From Synergistales bacterium (GTDB lineage: Bacteria > Synergistota > Synergistia > Synergistales > Aminobacteriaceae): a stretch of 43,256 bases of DNA. A program made the translations under genes and the position numbers. The stretch spans positions 1-43,256 of the forward strand of contig BNVH01000022.1 of the NCBI GenBank assembly GCA_025997955.1, in the 5' to 3' direction. Positions 7,890 to 17,385 of this stretch are shown in pieces (position 1 is the first letter of the stretch; each line of letters begins with the position of its first letter). The notes under the pieces are model-generated. The model ran no database searches. It saw only the letters and a program-made list of their open reading frames with translations, and was not told where the DNA came from.

Positions 7890-10800
7890 TGAAAGCAGTA
7901 AAACGTATTTATATCAAAAAAATATCGAAGATACTGATTGGAATAGTACTGGGGTGCATTTTCTTGGTATTATTCATTTATCTTTTGTTGTGGCTTCCTC
8001 CTGTCCAGCAGATGGTAAAGGATATTGCGCTACGGGAAATGAGGAAGAAAGTGCAGTGCGAAATGAGTATCGGGAGTATCAAATTTACCCCGTTCAATCA
8101 TATTCATTTGAAAGAGGTGTATATCGCCGATGAAGCCGGCGATACTCTGTTTTATGCCGAAAATTTAACTATGAATTTCAAATTATTCGGATTATTGGAT
8201 AAAGAGTTGGGTATTCATTCCGCGGGTATGGACGATTTTTTTATTCATATTTCTAAAAAAACCGCCCAATCACCTTTCAATTTTCAGTTTTTGGTGGATG
8301 CTTTTAGCTCCGACACGCAATCGTCCGACAGTTCGAAAATGAATATTGCCATTGGCAAAATTGTTTTGGGAAACGGACGTCTGCGCTACGACATTTTTTC
8401 CGAACCGACGATGGACGCCGATTGGATGGATTTCAATCACCTTGATATTCAAAATTTTTCTCTGGCGATTGACTTGAAGTCGATTGATTTGGAAAATTTG
8501 GATGCTGAAATATCCAATATCTCTTTTGAGGAAAAAAGCGGTTTTATACTCAACGAATTAAAAACGAGTATCAAAACGAAAGGGAAACTTATTTCTACCG
8601 ACGAGATAAAAATTGAACTACCTAATTCCGAATTAGCCGTCCAATCACTGAAATTGGATTATGATGGAATGGCGTTAGTCGATATTTTGACGGGAGCCGT
8701 TTATTCTTTTCAGCTTTCTTCCAAAAAAATGAATCTTGCAGATTTGAAATGTTTTTCCACCGGATTGGAAAAATGGCCGGATAAATTCACGCTTTCGGGA
8801 ATGGTAGAAGGAAAATTTCCGCAGATTCGTGTTTCGGAATTACGTGCCGGTTACGGAACCCATCTTTTGTTGCAGGCCGAAGCCAATTGGGACAATTTCA
8901 ACCGACCGGAAGATGCAGCTTTTGCTTTGAATGTGGAGAAATTTTTCATAGACAAAACCGGGATAGAACAAATCATGAATCTTTCGACCGAAAACGAATC
9001 CGGTTCGAAAGTAGCGCTTCCGGCAAATATGGATTCCGTTTTTCTGTCGGGAACAATGACCGGTTCTTTGCCGGATTTCACAGTCGATTTGAAGTTGGAT
9101 TGCAATCCATTTTGCGAATTAAACCTGAATGGTGCGGGAGGCTATCTTTTGTCTTCGAGAGCGATGAACTTTGAGGCTCATGTCGGTTTGAAACATTTGA
9201 ACTATGAATCCTACTCTTTGCAAAACGTACAGATAGACGGCGGTTATTCGGGCGATACCTTGCGATTTTCGGCAGCAGGCGAAGACCGGAATTTCCCCTT
9301 GAAACTTTGGGGCGCACTTTGTGTGGAAAAGAAAAATCAGTCGCTGCAATTTTATGCCGACATAGACCGTTTGCCCTTGGATTCCTTGAAAATATTACCG
9401 GCTTATCAGGGTTCGGAATTATCAGGTAATATCGAATTGAATGTCATCGGTTTTGACCCGGAATTGATGTCGGCCACCCTTTCGATTGAAAATCTGAATT
9501 TTTCTTCATCCGAAGCGCATTTCGAAGATTCTCCGATTTCGGTTTCTTATAGCGCAGGAGCGAATCACCGGAAAGAGATAAATATCCGTTCCAAAGTTTT
9601 GAGTGTTCGAGGAAAAGGAGCGCTTACCTATTCGGGCATCAAGCATACGTTCAAAAATGCATTCCCTGTTTTTTACAAGAAAGAGAAAAAAAAAGCTGCC
9701 CAAAAAATCCAAGTGGAGGACAATTTCAATTATTTCATCGCCATTCGCCAGTCCAACACCGTTGCGCAATTGTTGGGATTGGAAACCCATATTCCCGATT
9801 CCGCTTTTATAATCGGAAAATACACGGGCGACGGAGAAAATCTGAATATGAAAATAACGGCGGGTTGCCTTTTCAACGAAACGGATACGGCGAAATTGGT
9901 GGTGAATTTAGAAAACGAAGAAAGCAAACTCCTTGTTGAATTGGACGCCGAAAATAAATCTCCGTTTTACGCATTACAGGGAAGTTTACTGGCAGCCGTC
10001 GAATTTATTCCCGCGCCGGCCGATAAAATTCCGGATATGAATATCTCGCTGAAACCTACCTCAATGGCATTGAACGATACGGCATTCCAAATATATCCGG
10101 CTCAAATCTCCATCTCTAAAAACCGGTATGAAATACAGAACTTTGCGCTCCGCCATTCAACTTCGGAATACCTGAAAATCAACGGAGTGATTTCAGAAGA
10201 AAGAAACGATTCCCTGCTCATCGACATCAATATGTTCCAAATCGGAACGCTACTCGGCGCGGTGAAGAACAAGATTCCGCTTTCCGGACTTGTCAATGGA
10301 GAAATAGCGGCGGCGGCCATTTTGAAAACGCCCTTGCTTTATACACGCGATTTCGCCATTGATACTTTGTGCTTCGACGGGAATAATATTGGCAATATAA
10401 AGTTGTCGAGCCTGTGGAGTTCATCTCGTCAGGGACTTTTGTTCCGCGCAACACTCAACAATCCGGAGTCGCCCGAATCGTTGGTTTCCGGATATATTTT
10501 ACCGGAAAAAGATTCTCTTACGTTGACCGGAAATATCCAAGGGCTTAAAATGAAATGGTTTGCCCATTATCTTTCGGGAACACTCTATGGTCTTGACGGA
10601 GAATTTGGCGCTCGCTTCAAGGTCAACGGCAAGATATCAGACCCGCTTTTGTCGGGAGCGGCTTTTTTCAAGGAGGCGAAAGTTGGCGTGATAAAGACCC
10701 ATACGGTTTACGAGATTTCGGATTCTATTTATTTCAAGCCCGGAGAAATAAACTTCAATCAATTCATTGTTTATGATGAAACCCGGAAGAATGGGAAAAT

Positions 10801-12118
10801 CAACGGAACCATTACGCACAAACAATTCAGAAACCTGAATCCCCATTTGACGATAAATCTCAATAATTTCCTGGCGCTGAACAACCAACTTCAGGTTGAC
10901 AGTTTGTATTATGGTATGATTCGGGTGAATGGAAATTTGAATGTATCTATTCAGCAAGACAAGTGGTTTATTCAGGGCAATATCAACAACGGAAAATCCG
11001 GAACAGTGATGCTTAATATTCCTGAATCGGCCATGGAAGCGAAACGCTACAACTGGATTACATTCGTCAATTCGAACCCGGAGAAAAAAGAAAATATGAA
11101 GAAAATCGCCATTCCTGCCAAAACCGGACAAGCGGATGAAAACGGTTTTTCCCTTCCGCTGAAAATGAAAATCGACCTATCCATCAATCCCAACCTCAAT
11201 GTGGGCGTGGTGCTTAATCCGGATACGAAAGACCTTGCTCGGATTTCCGGCTCCGGCATTGTGACGTTTAATTACGATTTAAGTAATTCATCAATCAATT
11301 TACAGGGAAATTATGAAGTAAGCGATGGTAAATGTACCCTGTCACTGAAAAATATCACGAGAAAAACATTTTCCGTCGAACCCGGAGGTCGATTGATTTT
11401 CCGGGGCGACCCGATGAATACTTCGTTCAATTTAACGGCGATATACAAACTCAGAGCCAATTTGGCAACCCTTGACCCCAGTTTTATGAATACATCCAAA
11501 GTACCGGTTAATTGTTTGTTGTCCGCAAACGGGACCATGCAGAAAATGCAGTTGGGCTATAAAGTGACATTGCCCAACGAATCTGATGATGTACAGAAAA
11601 AAGTGGACGGATTGTTATATTCCGACGATATGAAAATCAAAGAAATAGCATATCTGTTGGCTTTCGGTTCATTCATGCCGGTAAATTATAACAGTACCAG
11701 CAATAAAAATTCGGAAATCTGGTCATCATTGGCTTCCTCGTCCGTCACGGCACAGTTGAATAATTTATTGTCGGGCGTTTTGAAAGACAATTGGACTATC
11801 GGTACCGACCTTCATGCCGGCGACGCCAACTTTTCCAATGTCGGCATGGATGTCAACATATCCACCGGATTGTTCAACAACCGTTTGATGATAAACAGCA
11901 CTTTGGGTTATCACAATGACGTATTGCAGAACGATAATTTCACCGGCGATTTCGATTTGGAATACAAATTATCGCCCAAGGGGAATGTTCTTCTGCGTTT
12001 TTTCAATTTTACCAATAACCAATATTACGATAAAGCGCGGCTTACGCAAGGCGTGGGTATTGTGTATAAAAAGAAAGGACGAACTTTTAAACAATTATTC
12101 AAAGATTATTACAAATGA
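7889..12118 (+). CDS. tamB: TamB/AsmA-like translocation and assembly module protein (DUF490)
   Basis: Very long inner-membrane-anchored periplasmic protein (1409 residues) of the TamB family, which bridges inner and outer membranes and takes part in outer-membrane protein assembly and/or lipid transport. Seen: a single N-terminal membrane anchor (ILIGIVLGCIFLVLFIYLLL) after a basic start, many repeats of short beta-strand-rich segments typical of the taco-shaped groove, and the C-terminal DUF490 domain with the family-like IAYLLAFGSFMPV stretch. The GTG at 7889 is chosen because it gives the usual MKxxK-plus-anchor beginning; in-frame TTG codons at 7844 and 7859 are alternatives and would extend it by up to 15 residues. 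Its stop overlaps the start of the outer-membrane partner gene. Confidence 0.88.
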   Translation: MKAVKRIYIKKISKILIGIVLGCIFLVLFIYLLLWLPPVQQMVKDIALREMRKKVQCEMSIGSIKFTPFNHIHLKEVYIADEAGDTLFYAENLTMNFKLFGLLDKELGIHSAGMDDFFIHISKKTAQSPFNFQFLVDAFSSDTQSSDSSKMNIAIGKIVLGNGRLRYDIFSEPTMDADWMDFNHLDIQNFSLAIDLKSIDLENLDAEISNISFEEKSGFILNELKTSIKTKGKLISTDEIKIELPNSELAVQSLKLDYDGMALVDILTGAVYSFQLSSKKMNLADLKCFSTGLEKWPDKFTLSGMVEGKFPQIRVSELRAGYGTHLLLQAEANWDNFNRPEDAAFALNVEKFFIDKTGIEQIMNLSTENESGSKVALPANMDSVFLSGTMTGSLPDFTVDLKLDCNPFCELNLNGAGGYLLSSRAMNFEAHVGLKHLNYESYSLQNVQIDGGYSGDTLRFSAAGEDRNFPLKLWGALCVEKKNQSLQFYADIDRLPLDSLKILPAYQGSELSGNIELNVIGFDPELMSATLSIENLNFSSSEAHFEDSPISVSYSAGANHRKEINIRSKVLSVRGKGALTYSGIKHTFKNAFPVFYKKEKKKAAQKIQVEDNFNYFIAIRQSNTVAQLLGLETHIPDSAFIIGKYTGDGENLNMKITAGCLFNETDTAKLVVNLENEESKLLVELDAENKSPFYALQGSLLAAVEFIPAPADKIPDMNISLKPTSMALNDTAFQIYPAQISISKNRYEIQNFALRHSTSEYLKINGVISEERNDSLLIDINMFQIGTLLGAVKNKIPLSGLVNGEIAAAAILKTPLLYTRDFAIDTLCFDGNNIGNIKLSSLWSSSRQGLLFRATLNNPESPESLVSGYILPEKDSLTLTGNIQGLKMKWFAHYLSGTLYGLDGEFGARFKVNGKISDPLLSGAAFFKEAKVGVIKTHTVYEISDSIYFKPGEINFNQFIVYDETRKNGKINGTITHKQFRNLNPHLTINLNNFLALNNQLQVDSLYYGMIRVNGNLNVSIQQDKWFIQGNINNGKSGTVMLNIPESAMEAKRYNWITFVNSNPEKKENMKKIAIPAKTGQADENGFSLPLKMKIDLSINPNLNVGVVLNPDTKDLARISGSGIVTFNYDLSNSSINLQGNYEVSDGKCTLSLKNITRKTFSVEPGGRLIFRGDPMNTSFNLTAIYKLRANLATLDPSFMNTSKVPVNCLLSANGTMQKMQLGYKVTLPNESDDVQKKVDGLLYSDDMKIKEIAYLLAFGSFMPVNYNSTSNKNSEIWSSLASSSVTAQLNNLLSGVLKDNWTIGTDLHAGDANFSNVGMDVNISTGLFNNRLMINSTLGYHNDVLQNDNFTGDFDLEYKLSPKGNVLLRFFNFTNNQYYDKARLTQGVGIVYKKKGRTFKQLFKDYYK

Positions 12119-14484
12119 AACAGACAATGGCGAAAAGAATAACATATCATCTATATGACAAGGCTGTTGTGCTGTTCTTGTGCTGTTTGTTTGCCTCTTG
12201 CAGCACCACCAAGTATATTCCGGAAGGACAATATTTGCTGAACAAGGTGAGTCTGAAAACAGATTCCACCATCATTTCCAAAGTCAATCTGCTCAATTTT
12301 ATCAGGCAGCAACCCAATGAACCCAAAATCGGTCTGAAGATTTACAATCTGGTTGACAGCGATTCCATCCGATTTAAAAGGTTCATTCGTAAAATGGGTG
12401 AGCCTCCGGTTATTTTTAATTCGAATGCCGTTAACCAATCTATCAATGAATTGTCGATAGAAATGAAAAACCGAGGGTATCTGAATTCTTATGTTCATGC
12501 GGAAATAGACACTTTGGATAAGAAAATAGAGGTGAAATATCATATCCACGAAAGCAATCCTTACCGCGTGCGCAATTATTTCATCCAATTACCCAATGAA
12601 GAAATGAATAATCTGGCGATCGGAATTCGACCGATAACGGAGGAAAACAAACTCAACCTTCGCTCCGCCTTGCAAAGCCGAAGGTGGGCGAATTTCAAAC
12701 ATACCGAGTCTTCTAATCTTAAAGAATCGATTATCAAAACCGGAACGATTTTTGATATGAGTACGCTCGAACAGGAAATGACCCGCGTGAGCAACCTCTT
12801 GCGAAATCGGGGCTATTACGCTTCGGCCATTGAAGACCTGCACTATCTGGCCGACACCACACTGTACTGCGACTCGGTCGACGTGACCCTGCTGATGAAA
12901 GATGAAACCCGAACACAGGTCTTCCAAGTCGAAAAAGTAAAGGTATTCAGCGGATACGACCCATTAGACCGCAAGGCTTATAAAATTGTTGACTCGCTCG
13001 AATACGAAGGCGTTTGGATTTACTACGACAGTCTCCGCTTCTTGCGTCCAGGCATCATCCTCGACAAAACACTCGTTCGCCCCGGAGGATTATTCCGTGA
13101 AAGAGCCGGTATTTCCACAACTAACCTTTTTTCCGCACTGAATTGTGTAGAAAGAGCTGATTTGGTGTACGAGGAAGGAAATTATCCCGACTCCACATTG
13201 CTGGATTGCGCCATTTTCCTGACACCGGGAGAAGTCCATTCCATCCAAACCGGTCTGAGCGGAACCAACAAAGCCGGCGATTTGGGAATTGCAGTCGATG
13301 TCACTTACGGTCATCAAAATCTTTTCAACGGCTCGGAATTATTCAATCTCGGTTTGAGAGGGGCTTATGAATTTGTGTCGGGAGAAGAATACAACAATTC
13401 TATCAATCACAACTTTTACGAGTTCCGAATTACCTCGTCGATGTCCTTTCCCAGCTTTCATTTTCCTTTGTTCCGAGACCGCGTTAAATACCGGTATAAT
13501 CCGCAAACCAAATATGAATTGGGCCTGAATATCCAAAGAAGGCCTGAATATATACGCGAATTTTTTAATTTCAATTGGCAATTCAAATGGGCAAGCCAGA
13601 AAAATATACTGACACAGTCCTTCAGCCTCTTGGATATCAATTATATTGCCATGCCTTGGAAATCAGCATTTTTTTCGGAATACCTGAACAACAGACTGGA
13701 TTCGTTGACCAAATTCAGTTACGAGAATGTCTTCACGGCCGGAATCGACTACAACCTGATATATACCAATGCCGCCACAGGAAAATTGCACAAACGATTA
13801 TACACAGTCCGCTTCAATGCAGAAACGTCGGGAAACGCTCTGCATGGGATTTTCTCCTTGGCAAACATGGGGAAAAACGACGCCGGACAATATATAATAG
13901 GTAACAACCCCTTCGCGCAATATGTGAAAGCAGATGCTGATTTCGCCCAAACATTTCCCTTGAGCACAACGAGCGGATTGGCCTTCCACGTGGCCGTAGG
14001 CGCGGGTTTACCTTATAGAAACTCGACCATACTCCCTTTTGAAAAACGATATTATGCCGGCGGCCCCAATAACGTAAGAGGATGGCGGACAAGATACTTA
14101 GGCCCCGGTTCATTCAACCGCGGCGTGTCCGGAGACCCGACTACGCATGTAGGCGACATCAGTTTCATCATCAGCGCAGAATACCGTTACAAAGTATTGA
14201 AATGGTTGGAACCGGCCTTCTTTGTCGATTGCGGAAATATTTGGACGATAAAAGATTACCCCAATCAGCCCGGTGGTCTTTTTCAATGGCATTCTTTTTA
14301 CAAGGAATTAGCCATCGGAACCGGAGTAGGCCTGCGTTTCGATTTGACTTTTCTAATTCTTCGTATAGACGCCGGAACACAAATATACGACCCGGCACAG
14401 TTCTCCGCAGACCGATTTGTGTTTATGAAAGGGAATTTTTGGAATAAGTCGGCCATGTATGTCGCGATTGGGTATCCGTTTTAG
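12115..14484 (+). CDS. TamA/BamA-family outer-membrane protein with lipoprotein signal
   Basis: Omp85-superfamily protein of 789 residues: N-terminal POTRA-like repeats followed by a C-terminal 16-stranded beta-barrel, which ends in a strand with terminal aromatic residue (AMYVAIGYPF), as expected for barrel insertion by the BAM machinery. Unlike proteobacterial TamA, it has a lipoprotein signal with lipobox FASC at C29, the common form in Bacteroidota. The barrel holds GPNNVRGWRTRYLGPGS, matching the VRG(F/W)R loop motif of the superfamily. The start overlaps the tamB stop (ATGA), and the pair most likely acts together as the TAM-like complex. An alternative in-frame ATG lies at 12127. Confidence 0.9.
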   Translation: MKQTMAKRITYHLYDKAVVLFLCCLFASCSTTKYIPEGQYLLNKVSLKTDSTIISKVNLLNFIRQQPNEPKIGLKIYNLVDSDSIRFKRFIRKMGEPPVIFNSNAVNQSINELSIEMKNRGYLNSYVHAEIDTLDKKIEVKYHIHESNPYRVRNYFIQLPNEEMNNLAIGIRPITEENKLNLRSALQSRRWANFKHTESSNLKESIIKTGTIFDMSTLEQEMTRVSNLLRNRGYYASAIEDLHYLADTTLYCDSVDVTLLMKDETRTQVFQVEKVKVFSGYDPLDRKAYKIVDSLEYEGVWIYYDSLRFLRPGIILDKTLVRPGGLFRERAGISTTNLFSALNCVERADLVYEEGNYPDSTLLDCAIFLTPGEVHSIQTGLSGTNKAGDLGIAVDVTYGHQNLFNGSELFNLGLRGAYEFVSGEEYNNSINHNFYEFRITSSMSFPSFHFPLFRDRVKYRYNPQTKYELGLNIQRRPEYIREFFNFNWQFKWASQKNILTQSFSLLDINYIAMPWKSAFFSEYLNNRLDSLTKFSYENVFTAGIDYNLIYTNAATGKLHKRLYTVRFNAETSGNALHGIFSLANMGKNDAGQYIIGNNPFAQYVKADADFAQTFPLSTTSGLAFHVAVGAGLPYRNSTILPFEKRYYAGGPNNVRGWRTRYLGPGSFNRGVSGDPTTHVGDISFIISAEYRYKVLKWLEPAFFVDCGNIWTIKDYPNQPGGLFQWHSFYKELAIGTGVGLRFDLTFLILRIDAGTQIYDPAQFSADRFVFMKGNFWNKSAMYVAIGYPF

Positions 14485-14505
14485 GATGTGAGAAAGTTGA
14501 ATTCT

Positions 14506-16758
14506 TTACTTTTGTATGACTTCAAATTTAGCGAATTTCAACAATAATTGTTTTTTGCCGAAGTTATCAAATTCGACGGTTGCTTTGGCGTTGTCGCTTT
14601 CACCCGAAAGTTCGAGCACTTTCCCGTATCCGAAACGTTCGTGCCGGATTTGGTTTCCTACCGACAGATTTCCGATACTTTGGTGACTGACGGCATCCGT
14701 TTTTTCGTTGTTGATGATGGCCGATTTTCTGGTATTGGTATAGTAATTAGGCGGGGCGGATACAGACAAAACCGGATGTCCCATTCTCAAGTCGCCGGGC
14801 ATACGCAAATACTGGTCGTCAACATCCCGGATGAAGCGGCTGGGGCGGCAGGATTGGGATTGGCCATTCCGGAACCGGTTTTTAGCATAAGTCAGGATGA
14901 CATTTTTTTCGGCGCGGGTAATGGCTACATAAAACAAGCGGCGTTCTTCTTCTATTTCTGCCGGATTGTCCTTTCTCATATCAGACGGAAACAGTTCTTC
15001 TTCCAGACCCACGACCATTACGTTTTTGAATTCCAATCCTTTGGCGGCATGAACGGTCATCATGCTTACCCGGTTGTGATTTTCGTCTTTGTCGGTATCC
15101 TGGTCGGACAACAGGGAGACTTCGGCCAAGAAATCGCCTATCTTCACATCCTGGCGGCCTTCTTCCAAGCGGGATGAAACAAATTCGTAGAGGCTGTTGT
15201 TTAATTCATCCACATTCTGAACCCGGCTCAGACCTTCGGGTGTTTTATCGGCGTAAAGTTCCGAAGCCAAACCGGTTTCCCGGATAATATTTCCGCCCAA
15301 TTCGTGCGCGTTTTGTGTTTCATTGTTTTCAAGGAAGCGGCTTATAAGCGTTTGAAAATCTTTTAACTTGTTTATAGCGCCATTATTGATATTCAAATTA
15401 TAATGCAGCGGGTTACAAATAACTTCCCAGAGGCTGACATCTTGTATGCCTGCCGCAGTGATGATTTTTTTCAGCGTAGTATCGCCAATTCCGCGGGCAG
15501 GATAGTTGATGATTCGTTTTAAAGCCTCTTCGTCGTTGGGATTGGTGATTATACGCATGTAGGCAATCACGTCTTTCACCTCTTTGCGTTGGTAAAAAGA
15601 CAATCCGCCGTAAATCCGGTAAGGGATGTTTATTTTTCGCAACGCTTCTTCAAAAATACGACTTTGAGCATTGGTACGGTATAAAATGGCAAAATCGCTA
15701 TATTCATATTGTCGGAGCATACGCATTTCGGCGATTCGGCTGGCGACATTGTATCCTTCTTCGTAATCGGAATAAGCGCTGATAACCTGAATTTTTTCTC
15801 CGGATTCCTTTTTGGAAAAAACGGTTTTGGAAATTTGTTTCCGGTTTTTTTCAATCAGCGAATTGGCTGCATTGACAATGGTTTGGGTGGAACGGTAATT
15901 CTGTTCCAATTTGAATAATTTACTTTCGGGATATGTTTTCTGAAAATTCAGGATATTCTTGATATTGGCTCCTCTGAACGAATAAATACTTTGTGCATCG
16001 TCGCCCACCACGCAAATGCGGCGGTGTTCGGCAGCCAATTGCCGGATAATTTCGTGTTGAACCGAGTTGGTATCCTGATACTCATCGACCAAAATAAAGC
16101 TGAACTGGTTTCGGTAACGTTCCAGAATTTCGGGATTTTCCTTGAAAAGCAAGTAAGTATATAACAACAAATCGTCGAAATCCAAAACGCCGGAGGTCTT
16201 ACAGCGCTTCCAATAGGAGAAATAAATGGCAGCGGTTTGTTCCCGTTTGTGGTAATTATCGTCGTTGATAAGTTCTAAATGTTTGACATAATCGTCCGGC
16301 GTAATCAAAGCGTTTTTCGCTTTTGAAATGCGGGATTGGATGGTTGCCGGTTTATAAATCTTATCATCTAATTGTTTTTCCTTGATGATGGCTTTGATAA
16401 GATTTTTTGAATCTTGCGCGTCGTAGATTGTGAAATCGGAACGATAACCGAATTTCTCCGCTTCTCGGCGCAATATTCTTGAAAAAATGGAATGGAAAGT
16501 TCCCATCCACAAACGGCGCGTCGTTTCTTCGCCCACAATCGGGGCGATTCTGGCTTTCATTTCGCGGGCTGCTTTATTGGTAAAAGTCAGTGCGAGAATG
16601 CTGTAAGGCGAAATGCCGTTTTGCAGCAAAAAAGCGATTTTGTACGTAAGCACGCGGGTTTTGCCGGAACCTGCACCGGCGATAACAAGGCTTGGCCCTT
16701 CATTGTAAAGGACGGCTTCCCGCTGATTCTCGTTGAGTTGTTGAAGAAAATCGTCCAT
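14506..16758 (-). CDS. UvrD/PcrA-type superfamily 1 DNA helicase
   Basis: ATP-dependent 3'-5' DNA helicase for repair and replication restart. The 750-residue protein has the full set of SF1A motifs: the Q motif (Q12), Walker A AGAGSGKT (residues 27-34), motif II ILVDEYQDTN, motif III GDDAQSIYSFRGA, motif IV region LEQNYRST, and motif VI VAITRAEKN. The C-terminus carries the PcrA-type tudor-like tail (VGNQIRHERFGYGKVLEL). The ATG at 16758 is preferred; it overlaps the ridA stop as TGATG, whereas the codon before it is an unlikely TTG. Co-transcribed with ridA; converges with the tamA-like gene, with only 21 bases between stops. Confidence 0.95.
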   Translation of the reverse strand: MDDFLQQLNENQREAVLYNEGPSLVIAGAGSGKTRVLTYKIAFLLQNGISPYSILALTFTNKAAREMKARIAPIVGEETTRRLWMGTFHSIFSRILRREAEKFGYRSDFTIYDAQDSKNLIKAIIKEKQLDDKIYKPATIQSRISKAKNALITPDDYVKHLELINDDNYHKREQTAAIYFSYWKRCKTSGVLDFDDLLLYTYLLFKENPEILERYRNQFSFILVDEYQDTNSVQHEIIRQLAAEHRRICVVGDDAQSIYSFRGANIKNILNFQKTYPESKLFKLEQNYRSTQTIVNAANSLIEKNRKQISKTVFSKKESGEKIQVISAYSDYEEGYNVASRIAEMRMLRQYEYSDFAILYRTNAQSRIFEEALRKINIPYRIYGGLSFYQRKEVKDVIAYMRIITNPNDEEALKRIINYPARGIGDTTLKKIITAAGIQDVSLWEVICNPLHYNLNINNGAINKLKDFQTLISRFLENNETQNAHELGGNIIRETGLASELYADKTPEGLSRVQNVDELNNSLYEFVSSRLEEGRQDVKIGDFLAEVSLLSDQDTDKDENHNRVSMMTVHAAKGLEFKNVMVVGLEEELFPSDMRKDNPAEIEEERRLFYVAITRAEKNVILTYAKNRFRNGQSQSCRPSRFIRDVDDQYLRMPGDLRMGHPVLSVSAPPNYYTNTRKSAIINNEKTDAVSHQSIGNLSVGNQIRHERFGYGKVLELSGESDNAKATVEFDNFGKKQLLLKFAKFEVIQK

Positions 16759-17135
16759 CAAACAGCGGCAATCACCTCAATTTCCACCAAGGCGTTTTTA
16801 GGCAAAGTTTTTACGGCAACAGCCAACCGAGCCGGATAAGGCTCTTCGAAATACTGCATGTAAACGGTATTCATGGCTGCAAAATCCGCCATATCGAAAA
16901 GGAAAACGGTAGTTTTGATGACATTCTGCAACGTCAGACCGGCTTCCGTCAATATTGCCCGGATGTTTTGTAGGACTTGTTCCGTTTGTTCGGTAACAGC
17001 GCCCGGCACAAAATCGCCTGTTGCCGGATTAATACCCAATTGGCCGGACAAATAAACAAAATTGCCTGCTTTAATTGCTTGAGAATAAGGGCCAATAGCT
17101 GCCGGAGCATTTTTTGTTGAAATGGACTGTTTCAT
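16758..17135 (-). CDS. ridA: RidA-family enamine/imine deaminase
   Basis: Small trimeric cytoplasmic enzyme (125 residues) of the YjgF/YER057c/UK114 family that hydrolyses reactive enamine and imine intermediates, mainly 2-aminoacrylate released by PLP enzymes. Family marks seen are APAAIGPYSQAI near the start, VYLSGQLGI, R103 in YPARLAV (the arginine that binds the substrate carboxylate) and E120 in VEIEVIAAV. The Cys usually found four residues after the Arg (PARSC) is replaced by Val/Ala here. First gene of a two-gene operon with the helicase, with its own promoter at 17161-17191. No functional link with the helicase is known to me. Confidence 0.93.
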   Translation of the reverse strand: MKQSISTKNAPAAIGPYSQAIKAGNFVYLSGQLGINPATGDFVPGAVTEQTEQVLQNIRAILTEAGLTLQNVIKTTVFLFDMADFAAMNTVYMQYFEEPYPARLAVAVKTLPKNALVEIEVIAAV

Positions 17136-17160
17136 GTGTAAATAATTTGTTTTTACGACA

Positions 17161-17191
17161 CAAACTTACGTGAAAATACTGATATTTCCAA
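17161..17191 (-). promoter_or_regulatory. promoter of ridA-helicase operon
   Basis: On the minus strand TTG (17189-17191) and TAAGTTTG (17161-17168) are 20 bases apart; the leader is about 20-25 bases. Confidence 0.65.
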
Positions 17192-17339
17192 ATGAGGTTA
17201 ATAATACACCTATGATGTTGTTTGCAAACTTTGTCACCATGCTATTATTTATAGAAGCAAAACAAACGACTTTGCGTCTCTTTGTTCTTCTTTTTAACTT
17301 TTTTTACTCCTTTTCCTTTTTTATTTTACATTTCTTTTT

Positions 17340-17347
17340 TATCTTTG
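17340..17347 (+). promoter_or_regulatory. -7 element of the gdhA promoter
   Basis: TATCTTTG matches TAnnTTTG 38 bases before the gdhA ATG. The upstream 60 bases are very T-rich with no clear -33 TTG. Confidence 0.6.
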
Positions 17348-17385
17348 CACCCTGAAGATTTTATTAATTACAATTTATTTAATTT

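Noticed and set aside
14548..15177. A 209-codon plus-strand frame within the helicase gene
   Set aside because: Antisense shadow of a clear UvrD/PcrA gene; no motif or start context.
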